Shown here: piece after piece, positions 8,731 through 16,633 of the stretch
How the letters are laid out: each line of letters begins with the position of its first letter
How positions within the stretch are numbered: the first letter of the stretch is position 1
Assembly: GCF_000407605.1 (NCBI RefSeq)
Contig: NZ_ASWO01000001.1
Coordinates: forward strand, 620,001-684,000
Length of the DNA stretch: 64,000 nucleotides
Reading direction: 5' to 3'
Source: Enterococcus sulfureus ATCC 49903
Lineage (GTDB): Bacteria; Bacillota; Bacilli; Lactobacillales; Enterococcaceae
Program-made: the position numbers and the translations under genes
Notes under the pieces: model-generated
Databases searched by the model: none
The model's input: the letters and a program-made list of their open reading frames with translations, nothing else
What the model was told of the DNA's origin: nothing

Positions 8731-10445
8731 GATGATTCCTCCTTGATATATTCTCCACCTACTAATGAGATCAAGCGATGGGTTCCTGGTGCTAAGGTAG
8801 CTGTTACGTAAGGAAAGATGGTCCGATTAGCATATAACGACGTATTAGGCTCAGGCCGTACACTGTCTGCTGCGTGATAACCTTCAATCCCCAAAATACT
8901 CGAGTGCAGATCTCCTGACACGACTTTACGTCCTTTACAATCGATCGGATGATCTTCTGCGTTCTCTAACGGTACACTAAATCCGCCATCTTTTACCGTG
9001 ATCGTTCTTGTCGTTACGATCTCATGGACTCGAACGTGCCACTGGTCTAACGGATAGATCGTAGTGTTCACCTCGACTTCAGGATACGGTTGCCAAGTAT
9101 ATTGAACAGAAGAAGCGGTCATCTCGTAATAACTTACCTCGTGCTTACTTCTAAAATAAGTGTCTTCGTATGCAATCGCTAGTGTGTTGTCAAAAGCTCC
9201 TTGGCTATAGGTCTCTGCCGCTTTTGCGACACTAAAACCAAATTTCGTCGAATAGACAAATTTGCTGTATTTATCAGCCGCATGTGCTTGCCCTACTAAA
9301 GATAGTCCAGCAGGATACCCTAAGACATGCGACTGATCAGCTGTCGTGGTGACCAACATATTCCCTTCTTTGATCAAATGATACATCTCTTTTATTGGTT
9401 TGATTGGTGTTGCTTCCCAAAAAGGATGTTCTGGTGATGTAGCTAATAATAGAAAAAATTTAAAACTCCAATAAGGTGATCCTGGAGCGTTATAGCCTTC
9501 TGCCATCACTAGGTTTTCATAACAATACCCAATCGATAAACGCTTATCTAAAGTAAATATCGGTGCTTCCATCCAAGAGTTTAGATGTTTGGAGAGAATC
9601 CATTTCATCTCGCCCCATGGTATCGCTTCCAATTTCAGAAAGATCAAAGCGGAAAAAAAACATCCTTGAGCAAAGCGATACGTCAAACTTCTTCCAAATG
9701 GGATCGCTACACCCTCTGCATCAAAATAATAGCGATACGACTGCGCGAATTTCGTTGCCCGTTCGATAAAACACGCTGCATGAGTTGGATCTTCATGTGC
9801 CATAAACTTAGCATATAACAAGCCATAAAAATGAAACGCAAACGCGATATAATAATCTTTTTGGGACTCTTTACCATCGAAATACCAGCCATTGCCACAA
9901 TACATCGTATCGATCAACTCGAGGTCGTGTTGTAAAGCAGCCCGATCCAACTCACGTCCATATCGGTATTGCGTCATGCGGATCAAGACTTTAAAAAACG
10001 TCCAATTGTTCCGTGGTATGCGTTTAGATAAGGCTTGCTCTAACCAACAAAATACTTGCTCTCGCTCTATCGCACTCGTTTCTTGTTGCCAAAGTGTCTG
10101 GTGCAAGACTAAAAACAAGCAGATCGCAGGCATTTCGACAATATATTGATCATAGTCTTTTATCTCTCCCCAATAATCAGCAGAATCCGGTGTCGTTCCT
10201 TGTACGATCTTTTTGATGTAGGTTTGTTGTAAAACTGGATCTGGTTTTGTGGTCCAGTACGGAGCTAGTCCCCACAATGGACGGATCAACGCTTCCATAT
10301 CGGCACGTCTCGTATCATATACAGCACCACTCTCACCCAAATGGATTCCGAGATAATCTTCATTTTCTATTTGATATCTCAAAGGTTCCATCAATCGTTC
10401 TAATACATCTTGGAAAGCTTTCGGATCAAGATACGCTTGTATCAT
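8727..10445 (-). CDS. DUF2264 domain protein, candidate beta-glucuronidase-type glycoside hydrolase
   Basis: A 572-residue cytoplasmic protein. The N-terminal 350 residues have the repeated aromatic, helical character of DUF2264 (RPLWGLAPYW, PRNNWTFFKVLIRM, YCGNGWYFDGKESQKDYYIAFAFH split along the helices, GYNAPGSPYWSFKFFLLL). The rest is a beta-sandwich. From memory, some DUF2264 proteins are classed as GH154 beta-glucuronidases. That would fit beside GH88 and GH35 here, but the activity is inferred. It is the first gene of the leftward hydrolase cluster, with start ATG at 10445. Confidence 0.75.
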   Translation of the reverse strand: MIQAYLDPKAFQDVLERLMEPLRYQIENEDYLGIHLGESGAVYDTRRADMEALIRPLWGLAPYWTTKPDPVLQQTYIKKIVQGTTPDSADYWGEIKDYDQYIVEMPAICLFLVLHQTLWQQETSAIEREQVFCWLEQALSKRIPRNNWTFFKVLIRMTQYRYGRELDRAALQHDLELIDTMYCGNGWYFDGKESQKDYYIAFAFHFYGLLYAKFMAHEDPTHAACFIERATKFAQSYRYYFDAEGVAIPFGRSLTYRFAQGCFFSALIFLKLEAIPWGEMKWILSKHLNSWMEAPIFTLDKRLSIGYCYENLVMAEGYNAPGSPYWSFKFFLLLATSPEHPFWEATPIKPIKEMYHLIKEGNMLVTTTADQSHVLGYPAGLSLVGQAHAADKYSKFVYSTKFGFSVAKAAETYSQGAFDNTLAIAYEDTYFRSKHEVSYYEMTASSVQYTWQPYPEVEVNTTIYPLDQWHVRVHEIVTTRTITVKDGGFSVPLENAEDHPIDCKGRKVVSGDLHSSILGIEGYHAADSVRPEPNTSLYANRTIFPYVTATLAPGTHRLISLVGGEYIKEESS

Positions 10446-10499
10446 GTACTCTCACACCCCTTTTCTTTTTTATTTATATTTATGTGTGGCTCAATAAAC

Positions 10500-10582
10500 C
10501 AAAAGATAATATGTTAACTTATTTATTTATATTATATACCGAATATTTAACTAACACAATAAAAAACCATATTCGGTAAATA
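10500..10582. promoter_or_regulatory. Upstream region of the hydrolase cluster with operator-like repeats
   Basis: It contains TAATATGTTAAC (about 10508-10519), like the sites near the GntR gene. A separate perfect inverted repeat has arms TACCGAATAT (10537-10546) and ATATTCGGTA (10569-10578), 22 bases apart. The first suggests GntR control and the second a further regulator. Both are inferences. Confidence 0.45.
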
Positions 10583-10777
10583 TATATTTTTATTTATTAC
10601 GCAATTGAGATAAATAGTATTGTATTTGCAAACTAAATTTTTACCATTTCATTCTGATCCAAACGCTATGATTTTACTAAGTAAAACTATGACTAAACAA
10701 AAATTCATATAGACTAAATTATAAAAAATATGGTCTAAAAAATAGACTATTTCTTTTTATAGTTTAAAAATTTTGCG

Positions 10778-11102
10778 CTATTCTGAAATTATCTTATCCC
10801 CTTCTTCCTTTTTGAATAACCCACCTTGATCGAGCATCCGTTTGATCAAACGTGCGACGTGGCACAATAACTCAACCCAGTTTGTCATGACTCGTATTGA
10901 TCAACTTAAAGGCCTAACTTTCGGCAACTTTGGTCATAAAGGTTGGATTTTGTTTCAGCTTGTCTTCATTTCTAGCATATGGAAGTTCCAAACAACGAAA
11001 ATCGCTGAGTGCTACGACGGTCGCAGCAGCTTGCGCAGATTTTGCCATAAATTCAGATTCACCCATCATCCCTTTTGACACATAATCAAAAAGGATTCGA
11101 CA
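10778..11102 (-). pseudogene. Degenerate gene remnant
   Basis: Reading leftward from about 11102, an open stretch without its own start encodes MGESEFMAKSAQAAATVVA, then LELPYARNEDKL, then a TAG at about 10917. A second frame then encodes VARLIKRMLDQGGLF and ends at 10778. The codon use looks coding, but there is no start, ribosome site or full domain. I do not recognise the parent family. The remaining DNA from 10580 to 10778 is AT-rich with no gene that I can see. Confidence 0.4.
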
Positions 11103-11140
11103 ATTGCGTGTTTTACGAGTACGTTTTAAACTAAATAATC

Positions 11141-11181
11141 AAAAACAGACCAATCATTCATATGAATGATTGGTCTTTAAC
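11141..11181. terminator. Palindromic hairpin, copy 1 of 3
   Basis: Perfect 28-base palindrome at 11148-11175 with arm GACCAATCATTCAT, preceded by A5 and followed by TTT. It can terminate in either direction. Near-identical hairpins stand at about 13523 and 19867. Confidence 0.7.
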
Positions 11182-11272
11182 TTTCAATTTCATTCACTAG
11201 GAATAATTGACAAATGCTCCGCTTTTCAGTAATTTTAATTTATAAAACAATTTAGAGAGGGGTAATTTGTTT

Positions 11273-11668
11273 ATGATTAAAGCGTATAAAGAATATTGGA
11301 ATAATATTACCGTAATGAATGCATCCGCAACACGAGCACAGTATTGGTGGCCACAGTTGATCAACTATTTTGTCTTGTTTTTATATACAACCCTTACACA
11401 GACGTATAAATATATTGATTTTATGCCAGATGGAACTAAAGTGATCAAAGAACTAAATCTTGTGAGTATTCTGTTTTTAGTTTTGAGTTTTTTGATTTGG
11501 CTGGCTAATTTTACAGTTAGAGCAAGACGATTCCATGACCGTAACCATAGTAACTGGTGGGTATTATTTTACCTTATTCCTTTGTTTGGAAACTTGATCA
11601 TCTTGATTACATTGATTTTACCAAGCAAATCAGATACGAGATGGCCTCGTAATCAATCGCAAATTTAA
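11273..11668 (+). CDS. DUF805 family small membrane protein
   Basis: A 131-residue inner-membrane protein with DUF805 features. YKEYWNNITVMNASATRAQYWW comes at the start, followed by three or four hydrophobic segments. The conserved RARRFHDRNHSNWW lies before the last two, and the protein ends in a polar tail (LPSKSDTRWPRN). An AGAGAGGGG ribosome site ten bases before ATG 11273 is a better fit than the TTG six bases upstream. The function of DUF805 is unknown; some members sit near stress or phage genes. It has its own terminator downstream. Confidence 0.85.
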   Translation: MIKAYKEYWNNITVMNASATRAQYWWPQLINYFVLFLYTTLTQTYKYIDFMPDGTKVIKELNLVSILFLVLSFLIWLANFTVRARRFHDRNHSNWWVLFYLIPLFGNLIILITLILPSKSDTRWPRNQSQI

Positions 11669-11671
11669 TCA

Positions 11672-11714
11672 AAAAAAACGAGCTTTTTTGAATTAAAAAG
11701 TTCGTTTTTTTATA
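11672..11714 (+). terminator. Terminator after DUF805 gene
   Basis: Stem AACGAGCTTTTTT/AAAAAGTTCGTT with a GAATT loop and a T7 tail. Confidence 0.75.
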
Positions 11715-11759
11715 TAAGAAAATAAGTGATCGTCATCTTATAAAAGGAGGTTCTATGAT

Positions 11760-12095
11760 ATGAAACGAAAAAAAGTATTTATCACATCCCTACTACTTAT
11801 CCTTATCCCAATCGTCATCAGTGTCCTATCCAATCTTTTCTTTGCTTCTTCCATCTTTATTTCTTTGATCGTCGTATATGGTGTCCTTTTAATTTTCTTA
11901 CTACCTTCAGATTCTTTTTTTGGGAACGTTGTCGATTACCATACAAAAGTGGCAAATCCCACTTTTCAATCTGAAAAAAAGAAATTACATCTGAATCAAG
12001 AAAAACTAGAAGATCTGATTCTTTTTTTCGTTGTTCTATTTTCTTTACTTATCACCTTGATTATCTTTTACGTTAAAGCGACTCATAGTGCTTAG
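11760..12095 (+). CDS. Small membrane protein, unknown function
   Basis: A 111-residue protein with a positively charged start (MKRKKVF). Two adjacent hydrophobic segments (about 6-27 and 31-50) are followed by a polar stretch of about 35 residues and a third hydrophobic segment (about 86-106). AAAGGAGG lies 13 to 18 bases upstream; an ATG at 11755 is followed at once by a stop and is not used. Not recognised as a family. It sits in an AT-rich accessory stretch and is followed 33 bases later by another small membrane gene, probably co-transcribed. Confidence 0.65.
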   Translation: MKRKKVFITSLLLILIPIVISVLSNLFFASSIFISLIVVYGVLLIFLLPSDSFFGNVVDYHTKVANPTFQSEKKKLHLNQEKLEDLILFFVVLFSLLITLIIFYVKATHSA

Positions 12096-12128
12096 TTAAT
12101 CCGTAGCCAATTTCTAGAGAAGGTGATT

Positions 12129-12341
12129 ATGATAGATGCAAATAAGAAATGGAAATTAAAGCGAAGAATACTATTTATAGAAAAGCTAGTCATTTTGCTA
12201 ATTTTAGGTATTTGTTGGTTTAAAATGATGTTTGATCTGCCCTTTATGATTACTTTTTTTAAACTCATAGTCGTCCTATCTCTATTCGTCTTATTACAAG
12301 AAAGTATACTAATCGTTTTTGAAAAACGGAACAATAAGTAA
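12129..12341 (+). CDS. Small two-segment membrane protein, unknown function
   Basis: A 70-residue protein with a basic N-terminus (MIDANKKWKLKRRI), two hydrophobic segments (about 14-33 and 36-60) and a basic tail (FEKRNNK). GAAGGTG lies just before ATG 12129; the GTG six bases upstream is inside that site. It follows the preceding small membrane gene and precedes a strong bidirectional terminator. No known family recognised. The length and double-hairpin membrane shape could suit an immunity or regulatory peptide, but nothing shows this. Confidence 0.55.
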   Translation: MIDANKKWKLKRRILFIEKLVILLILGICWFKMMFDLPFMITFFKLIVVLSLFVLLQESILIVFEKRNNK

Positions 12342-12394
12342 GTTTTGATGCATTTACTAAAAAGTAATATCTCAATAAAAAAATAACTTATAAT

Positions 12395-12445
12395 TTAAAA
12401 CGGTTTTAGCAAAATTCAAATAAATTTTTGCTAGAACCGTTTACT
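12395..12445. terminator. Bidirectional terminator
   Basis: Long stem with arms AAACGGTTTTAGCAAAA and TTTTTGCTAGAACCGTTT around a 9-base loop. It serves the rightward small genes and the leftward LytTR/DUF3021 pair. Confidence 0.75.
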
Positions 12446-12476
12446 ATACCCATAAAATAAACTCAACCTTTCTTTG

Positions 12477-12932
12477 TTAAATACTAGAATTTAGTTGACG
12501 ATTAATTTTTTTAATATCGCTTTTTGCTTTAATCATAAATATGGTCCACATGATGATATAGACTAAGATATAGTAAAGTGTAAAAATCAAAACACCTACA
12601 ATCGATAAAGGATACCATCTTGCTACTAAAGATAATGGAAAAAATAAACTATAGGTTACTAGAAAATGTACGATAGACATTTTGGTAATACTCCAATCTG
12701 TCTCGGTAAAAATCAAACTCGTACTAGAAAATACCGCTCCAATTAATGCCCAGATAAAAATTGAACTCACAAACGCATTCAAAGAAGAATCAAATTGATC
12801 CATGAATCTTGGGGGTGCTGGAAAATATTCTGTTAACCCGTAAGCATAGCTAAAGATAATTGATAAAATCAAGCCAATTATAATTCCAATTGGAAACCCT
12901 GCGATAGCGTGTCGAATAATTTTTTTACTCAT
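12477..12932 (-). CDS. DUF3021 family membrane protein
   Basis: A 151-residue protein with four hydrophobic segments (about 8-28, 53-75, 85-103 and 109-132) and a basic C-terminal tail, as in DUF3021. The start ATG overlaps the stop of the upstream LytTR gene by 4 bases. LytTR-DUF3021 pairs are a recurrent unit in Firmicutes in which the membrane partner modulates the DNA-binding protein. The function here is by family and context only. Confidence 0.85.
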   Translation of the reverse strand: MSKKIIRHAIAGFPIGIIIGLILSIIFSYAYGLTEYFPAPPRFMDQFDSSLNAFVSSIFIWALIGAVFSSTSLIFTETDWSITKMSIVHFLVTYSLFFPLSLVARWYPLSIVGVLIFTLYYILVYIIMWTIFMIKAKSDIKKINRQLNSSI

Positions 12933-13360
12933 AGTAATTTCTCCTTAATTTTTTTGATATAGCGTCTAGAGGAACTCGTTTGGATGCCATTTTTTAAGTG
13001 GATCAAAATAATTCCAGTTGGTGTTAGTTCTAAATTTGAAATTGCATAACGATTAATAATTTCTGTATTCGATATACGGATAAATTGATTTGGTAGTATT
13101 TCTTCTAGTGTATATAGTCGATGTTTGATTATAAATTCATTGTCTTTCTTATAGCCAAAGACTTTTTTCTCAGCTGAAACAAATCGGCTGAATGATTCGA
13201 TCGATTGTAACTGTTTTTTTCCATCTAGTAGACATTCAATCGCAGCAATTCTTGATTCGATATCATAAATAATCGATTCAATCGTTTCATCTTTTTTACT
13301 CGCTTGTAAAATCATGACATCAGGTTCTAACTCTTTATTTTGGATAAAATTTACCTTCAT
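12929..13360 (-). CDS. LytTR-family DNA-binding transcriptional regulator
   Basis: A 143-residue regulator without a receiver domain. The N-terminal third is alpha/beta with a helical IESRIAAIECLLDG stretch. A LytTR domain (about 45-143) follows: IESFSRFVSAEKKVFGYKK, RLYTLEEILPNQFIRISNTEIIN, LELTPTGIILIHLKNG, SSSRRYIKKIKEKL. AGGAGGGG lies 7 bases before the start. It is the promoter-proximal gene of the pair with DUF3021 and probably regulates its own operon, as similar pairs do. Confidence 0.88.
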   Translation of the reverse strand: MKVNFIQNKELEPDVMILQASKKDETIESIIYDIESRIAAIECLLDGKKQLQSIESFSRFVSAEKKVFGYKKDNEFIIKHRLYTLEEILPNQFIRISNTEIINRYAISNLELTPTGIILIHLKNGIQTSSSRRYIKKIKEKLL

Positions 13361-13515
13361 GACTTCCCCTCCTTAGAAAAAGCATAACGAAATAGCGATT
13401 AAAAATCTATAGATTATAGATAGGTGGTCGAATACGAAAGGATAACTGGTAGAACTTGTTTTATTAAATGGCTTTTTTGATTTAATTTAATTATAACCAT
13501 TCGTAATATGGACAC

Positions 13516-13557
13516 AAAAACAGACCAATCACTCATTTAGAATGATTGGTCTTTATA
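13516..13557. terminator. Palindromic hairpin, copy 2 of 3
   Basis: Arms GACCAATCACTCAT and AGAATGATTGGTC with a short TTT loop (13523-13551), preceded by A5 and followed by TTTAT. The rest of 13361-13660 is AT-rich and holds the LytTR gene promoter region; I see no gene in it. Confidence 0.7.
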
Positions 13558-13660
13558 CTGATTTCTTATATTTTGTTGAGTGTATTATGGAATAAATATA
13601 TTATTTATGTCTATTCCAAATTACTTTACTAAAATTAATTTCAAGAGTTTCTCTCATGAC

Positions 13661-14499
13661 TTACTGAGATAAAAATTCATTAAATTCATCCTTATATTTT
13701 CTATGCCATCTAGAAAGTGCTGGTCTATTATTGATAATATCACCTATGCTCCATTCCATTCTTCGCTCATCTATTTCAGCTGTTACTTCGTTATCAAGTC
13801 CTACAATATAAAAATCATCATTTAGTAGTGACTTCTCAAAAAAATGCATTAACTCTTTTGTAGACCACGGAGCATCTGGTTTTTGATTTGGTTGACTAAA
13901 ATCTGCATTCGGAAAATTCATAGGTGTCCAAGTGTACCCCGGAACTAATAAATGCGCTGTCACTTGATGATTTGAAATTTCTCTTAATTCATGTGCGAGC
14001 TGCTCAGTTAATACTTTAATTGCTGCTTTTGATACAGAGTAACCAACATTGCCAGGTGGTGTTGTAATCCCTTCTTTAGAACCCAAGTTCACAATAGCAG
14101 AAGGTGAATTTTGCTTAAGCAATGTTGGAACGAATTTATGTTGTATCTTTAATATAAAAAAAAATTCACTTCCATCATATCCGACCAATTATCTAATTGA
14201 TCCCAAGGGCTAGTAGGTATACTTATACCTGCATTATTAAACAGAAGATTTACTTGTCCAAACGCTTCAAATGCAACATCATACATTTTTTGGATGGTTA
14301 TTGCATCCGCTACACTTCCTTCAATCAATCTATATTCCGTTGAAAGTGTGTGAGCTACTTGTTTTAAATATTTTAAGTTAGTATCTACTAAAACTAAACG
14401 CATACCAGCATCTGAAAAATGTTTTGCAGCTGTCGCGCCAATACCAGCTCCCGCTCCAGTTATCACTGCTACATAATCTTTTTTAATGACATCTACCAT
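13661..14499 (-). pseudogene. Short-chain dehydrogenase/reductase, frameshifted
   Basis: NAD(P)-dependent SDR whose halves are in two frames. The N-terminal part (VAVITGAGAGIGATAAKHF, NNAGIS, MMEVNFF) runs to a stop at 14149. The C-terminal part (AIVNLGSKEG, catalytic YSVSKAA, LLVPGYTWTPMN) continues in the next frame. They meet in a run of nine A on the + strand (about 14156-14164; T9 in the coding strand), where one more T restores a full SDR of about 279 residues. The ATG at 14499 (MVDVIKKDYVAV) is the likely start; the gene begins 26 bases after the acetyltransferase stop. Slippage, a real mutation or a base-call error are all possible. Confidence 0.8.
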
Positions 14500-14524
14500 A
14501 ATTTCTACATTTTCTCCTTTTAAT

Positions 14525-15088
14525 CTATAAATCATTCTCAATCGCTTTGATTAATTTAGCTGGAACCCCACCAATGACACAATTATCAGCTACATCTTTA
14601 GTTACAACTGCGCCAGCTGCAATGACGACATTACTACCAATTGTGACACCTGGTAAAATTGTAACATTGGCACCTATCCAAACATCGTTTCCTATTTTTA
14701 CAGGTGTAGCAGTGGCTAAATTTTGCCGACGCATCTTTGGCGATAGTGGATGATTAACCGTTGAAATTAACGTATTTGGACCAATCATCACATAATCGCC
14801 TATCTCGACCTTTGCAACATCTAAGATAGTTCCGTTATAATTCATTAAAAATTCTTTGCCTACATGAATATTTTTTCCATTATCACAATTAAAATCAGGA
14901 AGTACAGTTACATTCTCTCCTGTTGTTCCAAATAGATCAGAAATAGCTCGTTGCCGCAATGTCGTTTCGAATATATCCAATGAATTCAAAAAATGACATT
15001 TTTTTGTTGCGTTGAATTTAATCATTTCAAGCTCTGAATCTTTAAAATTATATGGCAAATTATTTTGTAATTTCTCAAGTTCTGTCAT
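14525..15088 (-). CDS. Sugar O-acetyltransferase (LacA/Maa left-handed beta-helix family)
   Basis: A 187-residue trimeric-type acetyltransferase that transfers acetyl from acetyl-CoA to a sugar hydroxyl. An N-terminal helical cap is followed by hexapeptide repeats (about 60-180: [46 protein letters not shown]). The catalytic histidine is in STVNHPL. It ends with GGVPAKLIK. It sits between an unknown 129-residue gene and the broken SDR on the same strand. The sugar is unknown. Confidence 0.92.
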   Translation of the reverse strand: MTELEKLQNNLPYNFKDSELEMIKFNATKKCHFLNSLDIFETTLRQRAISDLFGTTGENVTVLPDFNCDNGKNIHVGKEFLMNYNGTILDVAKVEIGDYVMIGPNTLISTVNHPLSPKMRRQNLATATPVKIGNDVWIGANVTILPGVTIGSNVVIAAGAVVTKDVADNCVIGGVPAKLIKAIENDL

Positions 15089-15125
15089 TTTTAATACTCC
15101 TAACGTAATTGTATCTAATAAGTAT

Positions 15126-15515
15126 CTATTTTAATTCCTGATAATAGTCAAAAAATCTCCATCCATTTCTTGATGTTTTACTTATTTCATTTAGTGAAAC
15201 AGACTTAGATAACGCGATAACCTGCATCAATAATTTACTCTCATCAAATTGACTTAAAGCCCTCGGATGGATAAAATTAATATATGTATACTGCGAAGAT
15301 AAACTATTTAAAAATTCAATTTTCGTAATAAAACTCAAGCTAACTAAAAGGATATCACCAGTATTTTGAATCACTGTTTTCTTATTCTCAATCTGAGGTA
15401 TGATCAGATCACAAGTTTGTAATTTAGTCATACGCGTAACTAGTTCGATAATTATTTCCTTATCATGCTCTTCAGTTAAAAAATGAATCGAAGTTTGATT
15501 TTTTATAATGATCAC
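15126..15515 (-). CDS. Hypothetical protein of about 129 residues, start uncertain
   Basis: I do not recognise this protein. It is soluble and alpha/beta, with [40 protein letters not shown] and the ending [15 protein letters not shown]. The start is awkward: a perfect GGAGGTGAT is followed five bases later by ATT, while the only GTG lies inside that site. An ATT start, as known for infC, is possible; otherwise translation begins at an internal ATG (about residue 29). It lies 37 bases upstream of the acetyltransferase gene and diverges from the RpiR gene, so it is the first gene of the leftward operon. Confidence 0.5.
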   Translation of the reverse strand: MIIIKNQTSIHFLTEEHDKEIIIELVTRMTKLQTCDLIIPQIENKKTVIQNTGDILLVSLSFITKIEFLNSLSSQYTYINFIHPRALSQFDESKLLMQVIALSKSVSLNEISKTSRNGWRFFDYYQELK

Positions 15516-15668
15516 CTCCGTAATTACTTCTTTACACTAACAATTTATCAAGATTTATACTTCTTTTTATCGATTTGTATCAAAAAGAAATCGGGTTTTA
15601 AAATATTACTAGATAAAATAATATATTTTAAAACTACGTTTCAAAGTAAACAGAAAGGATTGATACTT

Positions 15669-16544
15669 TTGTTAATCCAAGAACGAATGAAACATGGGTC
15701 TTTTACTGCTAGCGAACGAACTGTTATAGAGTATATCTTAGAAAAAAAAGAAGCAATTACCCATATGACGATTGAAGAAATTGCAACAGAATCGTTCTCT
15801 TCTAAATCTACACTTGTAAGAATTTCGAAAAAATTACATTACAGCGGTTGGGCTGAATTGAAACGAGAATTTTTAAAAGAAATTGATTATTTAAATGCTT
15901 CAAATATATTGATTGATGCCAATACCCCTTTTACAACTAAAGACTCTTTAATGACGATTGCAAATAATATCGCTACTTTAGAAAAAGATTCTATTTCTGA
16001 AACATTATCCTTACTATCTCATGATCAATTGCGAGAAACATTAACCATAATTGAAAAAAGTAGTAAAATTCATATTTTTGCTGTTAGTAGTAATTTATTA
16101 TTGGCAAATAGGTTTCAACATCAAATGAAACGAATCCGAAAAGATGTGATTATACATAAATTACAAAATGAGATCCTTTTCGATGCCTATCTTGCCACTC
16201 CTAATTCTTGTGCGATTATTATTTCTTATACAGGTGAAACAGCTCAGTTGATAGACGTTAGTAAACAGCTGCAAAGAAATAAGGTTCCAATAATTTTGAT
16301 TACTAGTATTGGAAGTAATACTTTAATAAATTACAGCAACAGTGTATTAAGAATCGCAACCAAAGAAAAAATGTTTTCAAAAATCTCCAATTACTCAACA
16401 GATGTCTCAATAGAATATTTATTAGATGTGCTTTATTCTTGTTTTTTTAATCTAAATTTTGAAGAAAATTTAAACCTAAAAATTGATGCCTCTAAATATA
16501 TTGAAAAAGATCATTTTTCTAATAATACTTTATTGAAAGAATGA
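15669..16544 (+). CDS. MurR/RpiR-family transcriptional regulator
   Basis: Regulator of about 291 residues. An N-terminal RpiR helix-turn-helix (about 1-75; FTASERTVIEYILEKK, MTIEEIATESFSSKSTLVRISKKLHYSGWAELK in order) is followed by a SIS sugar-phosphate-binding domain (about 105-270; IHIFAVSSNLLLANRF, CAIIISYTGETAQLIDVSKQL). The start is TTG at 15669, ten bases after AAAGGA; ATG at 15687 is an alternative. The longer upstream open frame has no ribosome site. It probably controls the divergent acetyltransferase/SDR operon or the Gfo/Idh genes in response to a phospho-sugar. Confidence 0.88.
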   Translation: MLIQERMKHGSFTASERTVIEYILEKKEAITHMTIEEIATESFSSKSTLVRISKKLHYSGWAELKREFLKEIDYLNASNILIDANTPFTTKDSLMTIANNIATLEKDSISETLSLLSHDQLRETLTIIEKSSKIHIFAVSSNLLLANRFQHQMKRIRKDVIIHKLQNEILFDAYLATPNSCAIIISYTGETAQLIDVSKQLQRNKVPIILITSIGSNTLINYSNSVLRIATKEKMFSKISNYSTDVSIEYLLDVLYSCFFNLNFEENLNLKIDASKYIEKDHFSNNTLLKE

Positions 16545-16552
16545 ACGAAGAA

Positions 16553-16606
16553 AAAACACCAAATTTATATTCAACTAAATGAATACAAATTTGGTGTTTT
16601 TAATTC
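16553..16606. terminator. Terminator between convergent genes
   Basis: Arms ACACCAAATTT and CAAATTTGGTGT with a T5 tail, between the RpiR gene and the convergent oxidoreductase. Confidence 0.75.
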
Positions 16607-16633
16607 TATTAAACTTTCAATTCTCTACAATAG

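Noticed and set aside
9563-9898. Open frames opposite and within the DUF2264 gene
   Set aside because: They follow the codon pattern of the real gene in other frames and lack start signals.
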